DNA of 64,000 bases from NCBI RefSeq assembly GCF_005222225.1, contig NZ_CP036536.1, positions 706,001 through 770,000 of the forward strand, read 5' to 3'. Positions 54,213 to 61,937 of the stretch are shown one piece after another. The stretch is from Salinimonas lutimaris (lineage in GTDB: Bacteria > Pseudomonadota > Gammaproteobacteria > Enterobacterales > Alteromonadaceae). The first letter of the stretch is position 1. Each line of letters begins with the position of its first letter. Made by a program: the position numbers and the translations under genes. The notes under the pieces are model-generated. The model saw only the letters and a list, made by a program, of their open reading frames with translations, searched no databases and was not told the origin of the DNA.

Positions 54213-55118
54213 CTAATCTATCGTCACCCCAAATGGGGCGCCTAGCAGTTCACTAAGCTGGGACAGATAAGCCGGCACGGTTTTCTTGCCGACCAGACGG
54301 TACAGCTCGGCACCAACCCCGGTAAACTTGTAAAATACCAGCGCAGTGCCTTTGGACCGGGCGGTAAGAGTCAGCGTTTGATTCAGATACTTCCAGCGGG
54401 TTTGCTGGCCGGCCGGAATTTCCCCGCTTTCAATTTCGCTGGCGTAAATCAGCTTTAAATCAATCAGCGTCAGCAGGGCAGAATAGGGCAGGCTAAACTC
54501 AGATAAATTCAGCTGGCGGGCACTGCGTGGTCTGAAAAAAGAAGACAGTCTGGGTTTTTGATGAAATCCCACTAACAGCCGCGGCACATCGTCGGTGACA
54601 CTACGACATGCAAGACTGGCAGCCCGGGCAAAAATATCGGCATCACGCTGAGTAAGATACCGAATTGTCTCAAGGCTTTTGAGTGAGAAACTCCCCGGCG
54701 TGGCCACTTCAACCGCCAGAATCTTCCCCCACAACTCCTGCATGGCCGGTGAATAAATATTTTCTGCTAATTCCAGAAAGCCATGAAACCAGTCGGCATC
54801 AGTAGATTGCCCGCTAACAGATTTCACTGATACCGACGTGGCAATGGCCAGAATAGATTCAAGATTTGCCAGCTGTGCCTGCGCTTTGACTTGCTGGCGG
54901 TGTCTGACATGTTGCTGACGATCCTGTTGGGAGGATAAACGCGCACTCACAGCGATACCGGCCTGCGCAGAAAGCAGGCGTAAAGTGGCGGCAACATGCG
55001 TCGTCTGATCAGTCTTGCTGGCCGAATCGTCTATACTGACTTGAGCAGAAATATGTTTTGTCTGGTGGTCAGTGGGCGAAACCGGTGGCTGAACCGTATT
55101 AGAATCAATTTTCATCAT
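54213..55118 (-). CDS. TIGR03899 family protein
   Basis: A 301-residue cytoplasmic protein of the TIGR03899 family, conserved in Vibrio, Shewanella and Alteromonas relatives. It has a disordered N-terminus (about 1-40), a helical Gln-rich region (about 55-100), and a C-terminal conserved part with DWFHGFLELAENIYSPAMQELWGKILAVEVATPGSFSLKSLETIRYLT. The last motif resembles DUF2806 proteins. Function unknown. It is divergent from the receiver-EAL gene with 127 bp between. Confidence 0.85.
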   Translation of the reverse strand: MMKIDSNTVQPPVSPTDHQTKHISAQVSIDDSASKTDQTTHVAATLRLLSAQAGIAVSARLSSQQDRQQHVRHRQQVKAQAQLANLESILAIATSVSVKSVSGQSTDADWFHGFLELAENIYSPAMQELWGKILAVEVATPGSFSLKSLETIRYLTQRDADIFARAASLACRSVTDDVPRLLVGFHQKPRLSSFFRPRSARQLNLSEFSLPYSALLTLIDLKLIYASEIESGEIPAGQQTRWKYLNQTLTLTARSKGTALVFYKFTGVGAELYRLVGKKTVPAYLSQLSELLGAPFGVTID

Positions 55119-55245
55119 TAATTAAAAGCGTTGATATCGACAATACTCTGGCGTAGCTTTTACACTGCTACTATTGCATCACTATTTCGGTATTGCAATC
55201 TGACTACAGCAACTATGCCAGACGGCGAGCAGGGACAAGGATTGA

Positions 55246-57477
55246 ATGGCGACCTCGAATTACGAGAACGACGAACTGGTCTTCGCAACAGAAGAAACAA
55301 GCATCAGTTATCTGCCGGTTGAACGAAAGCCGTGGACTCTGCTGGTCGTGGATGATGACGAGGAAGTGCATACTGTCACTCGTCTGGCCCTCAACGGATT
55401 AGAGCTTAACGGCAGACGACTGAGCTTTCGTCACGCCTATACCGGTGAGCAAGCCTGTAAAATACTCGGCGAGTCGGCAGAAGATATTGCGGTTATCTTG
55501 CTGGATGTTGTGATGGAAAATGATCATGCGGGTTTGGATGTGGTTCGCTACCTGCGCGATACGTTAAAGCACCCTGAGCCCCGTATCATCCTGCGCACAG
55601 GTCAGCCCGGCTACGCACCGGAAGAAGATGTTATTAAGCAATATGATATTAATGATTACAAAACCAAAACCGAGCTTACCCGGGGCAGACTGACAACCTC
55701 CGTCATTACAGCATTGCGCTCCTATCAACAAATAATGGCCTTAAACAGCAGCCGCCTGGGACTGCAGAAAATCATCGGCTCCATGTCCAATCTGATGGAA
55801 GAGCATTCCGTAAAATCGTTTTGTGAAGGTGTGATTATTCAGCTCAGCAGCCTGATCGGGCTCAATGCAGAAGGTGTGGTATGTGCCCGGGCCGGCTCAG
55901 TACTGGAGCGTGAGGATGATGGCATCTATGTGCTGGGGGCTGCGGGCGACCATGCTATGCATATCAATCAGCCGGTTGAGCAACTAAATAACCCGCACCT
56001 GATTGAAAGCATTCATCGCTGTTTGCGTTTGAAGCAGCATATTTCTGAGCCTGAATTTACTGTTTTGTTTTTACAGCGCGCCGGATTTGAGGCTGCGGTA
56101 TTTATTAATATGCAAGGAGATATCCGGGCAGCTGAACAAGAGTTGCTGGAAGTATTTTTATCCAGCGTATCTATCGGATACGAAAATGTTCATCTTTTTC
56201 ATCAGCTACGCAATGCAGCCTTTCGAGACTGGCTGACTCGTCTGCCTAACCGCAATGAGTTTATTAATACGCTGGAACGTCAGCGCACCATTGCGTTGTC
56301 GCAAACACTGGCTCTGGTTGATATCAGTCACTTTTCTGATATCAACGATGGACTGGGCCAGGATGCCGGAAATGATTTATTGCGGGCGGTCGCTTTGCGG
56401 TTGCAAAGCGAATTATCCAATAATGTTTTTAAAGCCCGTATCGGTAACGATGTGTTTGCTTTACTGGGGCCTGCAGAACTGATTACCCCGCAAATCATCA
56501 ATCAGCTTTTCAGTGTGGCATTTACAGCCCATGAACACACTATTCCTCTGAGTGTATCGGTAGGCTTATGCGAAATTGACACAACCAGCCGCGACAGTCT
56601 TGCCCTGTTAAAAAGTGCTAATATTGCGCTTAATCTGGCCAAGCGAAAGCATACTGAAAACTACGTGTTTTATACCGCAGATATGGAGCAGAAAACCACG
56701 ACTCAGCTGGAACTTATCCGAAAGCTAAGAGCGGATTTTGCCGACGCTAAACTGGAGTTATGGTTTCAGCCCCAGGTTGATCTGATCAATGAAAAGGTGG
56801 TGGGAGCAGAAGCGTTGCTGCGCTGGCCTGACGGTGACGGTGGCTATATATCACCTGCGGTATTTATTCCACTGGCTGAATATTCCGGGTTGATAGTAGA
56901 GATTGGCCACTGGGTCATTGAAGAAGCTTGTCGGCGAATTTGTGACCTGGACCGGCTGGGGTATGGCGATCTGCGCATTGCTGTTAATATTTCCATCCCG
57001 CAGTTTCGTGATCAGCAATTTGAAGAGCGGGTCAAGAGCGCGCTGGCGGCACATGATTGTGCACCTGATAAGCTGGAGCTGGAAATTACAGAAAGCGTGG
57101 TTATGGATGAGCCACAGATTGTAATCGATGCCCTGTCAGCATTAAAGGCTCATGGTGTAGCTATTGCACTGGATGATTTTGGTACCGGCTTTTCTTCCAT
57201 GAGTTACTTACAGCGCCTACCTCTGGACCGGCTTAAAGTAGACCGTTCATTTGTTAAAGATGTCGGCCCGAAGAACAACCCGGTACTTGCTGAAACTATT
57301 GTCACACTGGGCAATAAACTGGGGCTCGCCACAATTGCCGAAGGTGTTGAAACCCGCGAACAGGCAAGCTATATGATTAAGCTGGGCTGTGAAGAAGCAC
57401 AGGGCTTTTTATTTGCCCGTCCGATGCCGTTTGATGATATGGTTAATTTTCTGGCGGTCAGGCAGACGTCTCACTGA
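55246..57477 (+). CDS. Response regulator with DUF3369, degenerate GGDEF and EAL domains
   Basis: A 743-residue c-di-GMP protein. Receiver domain (about 30-165) with phospho-Asp in VILLDVVMEN; DUF3369 (about 165-320); GGDEF-like domain (about 330-465) whose signature is GNDVF in RIGNDVFALLG, so cyclase activity is not expected; EAL domain (about 485-740). The EAL domain has EALLRW, the Asn in AVNISIPQ, EITESVVM, ALDDFGTGFSSM, LKVDRSFV, IAEGVET and AQGFLFARP. These include the metal and general-base residues, so it should hydrolyse c-di-GMP. A close paralog lies at 61937-64000. AAGGA lies before the ATG. Its kinase is not adjacent. Confidence 0.9.
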   Translation: MATSNYENDELVFATEETSISYLPVERKPWTLLVVDDDEEVHTVTRLALNGLELNGRRLSFRHAYTGEQACKILGESAEDIAVILLDVVMENDHAGLDVVRYLRDTLKHPEPRIILRTGQPGYAPEEDVIKQYDINDYKTKTELTRGRLTTSVITALRSYQQIMALNSSRLGLQKIIGSMSNLMEEHSVKSFCEGVIIQLSSLIGLNAEGVVCARAGSVLEREDDGIYVLGAAGDHAMHINQPVEQLNNPHLIESIHRCLRLKQHISEPEFTVLFLQRAGFEAAVFINMQGDIRAAEQELLEVFLSSVSIGYENVHLFHQLRNAAFRDWLTRLPNRNEFINTLERQRTIALSQTLALVDISHFSDINDGLGQDAGNDLLRAVALRLQSELSNNVFKARIGNDVFALLGPAELITPQIINQLFSVAFTAHEHTIPLSVSVGLCEIDTTSRDSLALLKSANIALNLAKRKHTENYVFYTADMEQKTTTQLELIRKLRADFADAKLELWFQPQVDLINEKVVGAEALLRWPDGDGGYISPAVFIPLAEYSGLIVEIGHWVIEEACRRICDLDRLGYGDLRIAVNISIPQFRDQQFEERVKSALAAHDCAPDKLELEITESVVMDEPQIVIDALSALKAHGVAIALDDFGTGFSSMSYLQRLPLDRLKVDRSFVKDVGPKNNPVLAETIVTLGNKLGLATIAEGVETREQASYMIKLGCEEAQGFLFARPMPFDDMVNFLAVRQTSH

Positions 57478-58069
57478 GGATATGGGTGATCTGTGCCCGC
57501 AGGGTAGGTAGGGTAGACGCTTCAAACCAGGGGTGTCGACCCAGCCAGCGGTTATTGCGTCCCGAAGGGTGGGGCAACACCGCCAACTTACTTGAAGGAG
57601 GCTGGTCTTTTACTGCCTCGGTGAGGGTTTTATACTGTTTGCAATAATAATTCTGGGCATACCGACCAACCAGAATGGTCAGTTGTGGGTTAATTCTGGA
57701 TAGCAACGTATCATGCCACGTTGGGGCGCATTCTTTTCGGGGTGGTGCATCCGCGCCATTTTTATATCCGGGAAAACAAAACCCCATAGGAATCAGTGCA
57801 ATACGTTGAGGGTTATAGAAAGTATCCTTCTCTATACCCAGCCAGCGCCGTAACCGGTCACCGCTCTTATCATTCCATGGCGTATTGGTATTGTGCGCAA
57901 TCAGCCCGGGAGCCTGGCCAATGATTACAATGTCCGCATGCTCGCTTGCCGCCAGCACTGGTCGCGGTGAGTGAGGCAATGCAAACTCACAGAGTTTACA
58001 GTCTCTGACTCTGTTCATAAGCGCGCAAAAAGATGCTGAACTTTTTTGTATTGTTACTCTTCTTGTCAT
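57458..58069 (-). CDS. Uracil-DNA glycosylase superfamily protein, possibly Fe-S type
   Basis: A 203-residue protein of the uracil-DNA glycosylase superfamily. The GQAPG motif (about 51-55) and the C-terminal HPSGRNNRWL segment are the active-site loops. Cys24, Cys27, Cys98 and Cys114 are spaced like the four cluster ligands of family 4/5 glycosylases, so a 4Fe-4S cluster is likely. The 3' end overlaps the receiver-EAL gene tail by 20 bp. The start is uncertain: an ATG at 58069 lacks a ribosome binding site; Met18 (58018) is an alternative that keeps the Cys pair. Substrate base and role are not shown. Confidence 0.78.
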   Translation of the reverse strand: MTRRVTIQKSSASFCALMNRVRDCKLCEFALPHSPRPVLAASEHADIVIIGQAPGLIAHNTNTPWNDKSGDRLRRWLGIEKDTFYNPQRIALIPMGFCFPGYKNGADAPPRKECAPTWHDTLLSRINPQLTILVGRYAQNYYCKQYKTLTEAVKDQPPSSKLAVLPHPSGRNNRWLGRHPWFEASTLPTLRAQITHILSETSA

Positions 58070-58091
58070 ATTAATGTCATATTGATGTGAT
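58063..58091 (+). promoter_or_regulatory. Three 11-nt-spaced Pho-like repeats and promoter of small secreted gene
   Basis: TTGTCAT (58063), ATGTCAT (58074) and ATGTGAT (58085) repeat with 11-nt period as in Pho boxes. A separate sigma-70 promoter, TTGCAA (58098-58103) and TATGCT (58121-58126) with a 17-nt spacer, follows. The box-to-minus-10 distance is larger than the 10 nt seen at the other Pho promoters here, so PhoB control is only possible. Confidence 0.4.
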
Positions 58092-58168
58092 CAAAAATTG
58101 CAATCCCACCGTTTTAAGAGTATGCTGATTTATACAGTAGGAAGTACTGTGAATTTAAGGAGTTTAAC

Positions 58169-58474
58169 ATGCGTAAATTATTAACAGGCTTGGCGCTGCT
58201 TACAATAACAAGTATTGCGCATGCGGAATCCGGTAATCAATTGTTCCAGTGCATGGACAAAAAAACCTTTGAAGTAAACAGTGAGTGTATGTCGCAAAAC
58301 ATCACCAGCAATGTTCGCTTTAAAGAAGCTGAGCAACAGGTATTTACTCAGGCAGAAGAAGCCCGTGGTGATTACGCTGTCGCTACAATGACATTCGATC
58401 CAAGCAAAATGCAAATCGACATTGTCGCACACCGCGATGCGCTGCAAGCGATGAACGCACTTACCGAACAATAA
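58169..58474 (+). CDS. Small secreted protein of unknown function
   Basis: A 101-residue protein with a signal peptide cut after AHA (about residue 19). The mature part (82 residues) has two Cys (FQCMDKK and SECMSQN) that may form a disulfide, and a helical middle (FKEAEQQVFTQAEEARGDYA). Not recognised. AAGGAG lies before the ATG. Repeats resembling a Pho box lie upstream, and a bidirectional terminator shared with sthA follows. Confidence 0.68.
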   Translation: MRKLLTGLALLTITSIAHAESGNQLFQCMDKKTFEVNSECMSQNITSNVRFKEAEQQVFTQAEEARGDYAVATMTFDPSKMQIDIVAHRDALQAMNALTEQ

Positions 58475-58492
58475 TCATTGATTGTTCCGCAG

Positions 58493-58518
58493 AAAAAACC
58501 GGCTTTCGCCGGTTTTTT
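58493..58518. terminator. Bidirectional terminator between small secreted gene and sthA
   Basis: AAAAAACCGGC / GCCGGTTTTTT, perfect 11-bp stem with a 4-nt loop. A-rich and T-rich ends serve both strands. Confidence 0.93.
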
Positions 58519-58536
58519 GCTGTCTGGAAATCAGTA

Positions 58537-59964
58537 TCAAAAAATCCGGTTAAGACCATTTAACGCCGCAACCCGATATGCCTCTGCCATAGTCGGGTAG
58601 TTGAATGTAGTATTCACAAAGTAATCCAGCGAATTAGCCTCGCCTTTTTGCTGCATAATCGCCTGACCGATATGCACAATCTCAGAAGCCCTTTCACCGA
58701 AGCAGTGAATACCCAGAATTTGCTTTGTTTCTCGATGAAATAAAATTTTCAGGCTTCCTACTTCTGTCGATGCAATTTGTGCTCTGGCCAGATGTTTAAA
58801 CTGCGCCCGTCCAACTTCATAAGGCACTTTGGCTGCGGTCAGTTCCTGCTCTGTTTTACCCACAGAACTGATTTCCGGAATAGTATATATACCGGTCGGA
58901 ATGTCTTCGATAAGGCCTGCATTGGCTTTGCCGTTAAGCATGGCCTCAGCGGCAAAGCGACCCTGATTATAGGCGGCAGATGCCAGGCTGGGATAACCAA
59001 TCACATCACCCACCGCAAAGACATTGTCTACGCTGGTCTGATAATTTTCATTAACTGACAACTGGCCCCGTGAGTCGGGCTTCAGCCCGATGGCTGCCAG
59101 GTTAAGCATATCGGTGTTGCCTGTACGGCCATTGGCAAATAATAAACAGTCTGCGCGCATACGCTTGCCGGATTCCAGGTTCAGTATCACACCGTCGTCA
59201 GTGCCTTCTACGGATGTATAGGTTTCTGTATTACGGATAACCACACCGTTATTCCACAAATGGTAACTCAGTGCATCAGAGATCTCGGCGTCAAGAAACG
59301 ACAATAGCCGCTCGCGCATGTTCACCAGGTCAACTTTGACCCCCATGCCCCGAAAGATGCTCGCATATTCTGAACCAATCACGCCCGCGCCATAAATGAT
59401 AATAGATTTTGGCTCATGGTCTAACGACAAAATGGTGTCGGAGTTATAGATCCTTGGATGATCAAAGTTGATATCAGCGGGGGTATAGGGGCGTGAGCCG
59501 GTAGCAATAGCAAACTTTTCTGCCGTTATCATGTCTTGAGAGCCATCGTTACGCTCTATTTTCAGAGTGTTAGCATCCACAAAACTGGCCACCCCATGAA
59601 ACAGACTGACCCGGTTTCTATCGTAGAATGTTGAGCGCAGCTTGGTCTGTTTTTGAATCACACCGCTGGCATGTTTCATAATATCCGCAAATGTCACATG
59701 GCGGTTACCCTGATTTTCTGAAAAAAGCGGCGTATTATTGTATTCAATTAAGCGACTAACCGAGTGGCGCAGGGCTTTTGACGGAATTGTTCCCCAGTGG
59801 GTACAGCCACCGCCCACATCCTGGTATCGTTCAACCACAGCAACCCGCTTTCCTGCCTTGGCTAACTGCATGGCTACGCCTTCACCTCCCGGGCCTGTGC
59901 CGATGACAACCGCATCATACTGAAATTGGGGTTTGGCTTTTCGCGCGGGGGCTTTTTTGGTCAT
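58537..59964 (-). CDS. sthA: Soluble pyridine nucleotide transhydrogenase
   Basis: A 475-residue FAD-dependent oxidoreductase of the SthA family. It interconverts NADPH and NADH and so protects NADPH balance. Features are [18 protein letters not shown], the SthA-type [17 protein letters not shown] (only one redox Cys, as the family lacks the second), [29 protein letters not shown], and [22 protein letters not shown]. It has an N-terminal extension rich in Lys and Ala. A terminator follows on its 3' side. Confidence 0.95.
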   Translation of the reverse strand: MTKKAPARKAKPQFQYDAVVIGTGPGGEGVAMQLAKAGKRVAVVERYQDVGGGCTHWGTIPSKALRHSVSRLIEYNNTPLFSENQGNRHVTFADIMKHASGVIQKQTKLRSTFYDRNRVSLFHGVASFVDANTLKIERNDGSQDMITAEKFAIATGSRPYTPADINFDHPRIYNSDTILSLDHEPKSIIIYGAGVIGSEYASIFRGMGVKVDLVNMRERLLSFLDAEISDALSYHLWNNGVVIRNTETYTSVEGTDDGVILNLESGKRMRADCLLFANGRTGNTDMLNLAAIGLKPDSRGQLSVNENYQTSVDNVFAVGDVIGYPSLASAAYNQGRFAAEAMLNGKANAGLIEDIPTGIYTIPEISSVGKTEQELTAAKVPYEVGRAQFKHLARAQIASTEVGSLKILFHRETKQILGIHCFGERASEIVHIGQAIMQQKGEANSLDYFVNTTFNYPTMAEAYRVAALNGLNRIF

Positions 59965-60086
59965 AACTGCTCACTTTAAATAATTGAAAACCAATGGCGA
60001 CAGACAAAGCCACCGCCGGTTTAATATACAGTAAAGTCTAGCAACATGGTGAAAAGAAACAACATTGCTGTTGGTTAATTACGCGC

Positions 60087-61937
60087 TTATGAGTCTGCAC
60101 TTGCGGGGCTGACCGGTAATTCCAGAATAAAGCAAGTGCCCTGGCCTGGGGTCGAATTCACCTGGATATGACCCTGCATCACATGAGTGACCCATCGATG
60201 AACCAGGTGCAGTCCTAATCCGGAATTTCCCTGGCCGCGGTTGGTGGTAACAAACGGGTCAAACAGCGAGTCGGCAACATCCTGTGCTATACCCAGGCCA
60301 TTGTCTGTCACGGTGACAAACACCAGGTCCTGCATTCGCTCAGCTTTAATGGCAATGGTGCCATTGTTATTTTCAAAGGCGTGGTTCATCGCATTATTGA
60401 TAAGGTTTTGTAATACCTGAGATAACGTGCCCGGATAGCTCTTCATAAAGATGCTGGCAGGCACATCAACTTCAATCTGTAGCCGGCTACCTTTTAGTTG
60501 TGGTTTCATGGCATCGAGCAAATCGTACACCGCCTGGGCCAGGTTGAAGTCCATCTGAATTTCTTCTGAGCGGTCGACTGCCAACCGTTTGAATCGTTGT
60601 ATCAGGCTACTGGCGCGTTGCAGATTTGTCAGCGCCAGTTCGGTTGCCTCTCGGCTTTGCTGTACATGCTCATCTAATGCAGAGCGTGTCAGGCCCTCGG
60701 CAATGCATTTATTCAGCTCATTTACTTTACGTTGTAAACCGCTGACCGTCATTACCGCTGCCCCGATGGGAGTGTTAAGCTCATGGGAGACACCGGCAAC
60801 CAGCATGCCCAGCGACGCCATTTTCTCTACTTCAACCAGCTCATCCTGCAATACCTGCTGATGCTGTAAGGCATCGGCCAGATCCGCTTTTTCGGTTTTC
60901 AGCAACTGCGTCAGCCGCTTTACCCGCAGTCCCAGCACCGCTTCGCGATAAATCAGTAGTAAGCCAATACAAAAAACCACCAGTGCGATGACAACCGCCG
61001 GTGTTAATGCCTGCTGTTGAATACTTCGATAGAGCGTCCTGGGCGTTCGGGCAATAAAGTAAAGAGTTGTTCGCTTATCTGCCGGCTCGCTAAGCTGCAG
61101 ATAACTTTTTACCACACTGTAAATATCATCCTGCTCGCCTTCAATTAATGAGCCGGCAGGAGTGGTGTTCAAATGTTGCCATAGCCTGGGAATATCATCA
61201 GGCAGGCTGTGCTGTCCGGTCTGCAGCACCGATGCCCACTGTTTGGTTTGATCAGGGTGAATAAGCCACTGATCATTATTTTCTGCAACCAGTAACTGGG
61301 TTTTGGTATCTGATAAGCCGGACAAAAAATCAAACAGACTGGTCAGCCGAAAGTTAACAATTAAAAAGCCTTCCCCCAAAGGATGGTTGGGTGTGCTGTG
61401 TAACAGCGCCCGAATGGTTGGCTCCAGCGGGGTGACTACCTTGCCGTTTTCAATATTCAAGTCAATGTCGCTGAGTATCAGTTCGCCGGGAAGGGTATTG
61501 AGTATGGTTTTAAAATAGCTACGGTGGGCCTTGTTTTGCAGGTTTTGGGCAGAGACGGCCTCGCTTCCCATGCCTGCAAAATTGACCCGGTAAACTTCCT
61601 GACCCTCCATGTTCAGCCAGCGTAACTGGGAAACATTGGGCAGCGAAGCACCAACCCGTGAAAAACTATTTACCGTGCTTTCATTCTGGCTTTCCAGTAA
61701 ATCCTGTAAATGGATGGAAAGCAGCCGGGCTGTATTTCTGATATCTCCCAGTTCCCGGTTAAATGTACTGTTGGCAGAGGAAATAAGGTTGATGTGTTCA
61801 GCGTTCAGTATTTCCAGCTGCAGGGTGACTTTGCGATCATACTGAATCAGGCCGGCCAGTATTGCCATGATGACAACCCAGATACTCCACCACCACAGCC
61901 TGGGCTGGCGTAAAATATAGACAGACAATGCCCGCAT
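60087..61937 (-). CDS. Membrane sensor histidine kinase with extracytoplasmic sensor
   Basis: A 616-residue kinase. Membrane helices at about 15-30 and 312-330 flank a periplasmic region of about 280 residues that resembles a dCACHE-type double sensor. A coiled coil (about 335-375) leads to the phospho-acceptor His385 in AGVSHELNTP. The ATPase domain has NLINNAMNHAFENN, VTDNGLGI, and GNSGLGLHL. The ATG overlaps the stop of the receiver-DUF3369-EAL gene upstream by one base (TAATG), so the two are one operon and the kinase probably phosphorylates that regulator. Confidence 0.9.
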   Translation of the reverse strand: MRALSVYILRQPRLWWWSIWVVIMAILAGLIQYDRKVTLQLEILNAEHINLISSANSTFNRELGDIRNTARLLSIHLQDLLESQNESTVNSFSRVGASLPNVSQLRWLNMEGQEVYRVNFAGMGSEAVSAQNLQNKAHRSYFKTILNTLPGELILSDIDLNIENGKVVTPLEPTIRALLHSTPNHPLGEGFLIVNFRLTSLFDFLSGLSDTKTQLLVAENNDQWLIHPDQTKQWASVLQTGQHSLPDDIPRLWQHLNTTPAGSLIEGEQDDIYSVVKSYLQLSEPADKRTTLYFIARTPRTLYRSIQQQALTPAVVIALVVFCIGLLLIYREAVLGLRVKRLTQLLKTEKADLADALQHQQVLQDELVEVEKMASLGMLVAGVSHELNTPIGAAVMTVSGLQRKVNELNKCIAEGLTRSALDEHVQQSREATELALTNLQRASSLIQRFKRLAVDRSEEIQMDFNLAQAVYDLLDAMKPQLKGSRLQIEVDVPASIFMKSYPGTLSQVLQNLINNAMNHAFENNNGTIAIKAERMQDLVFVTVTDNGLGIAQDVADSLFDPFVTTNRGQGNSGLGLHLVHRWVTHVMQGHIQVNSTPGQGTCFILELPVSPASADS

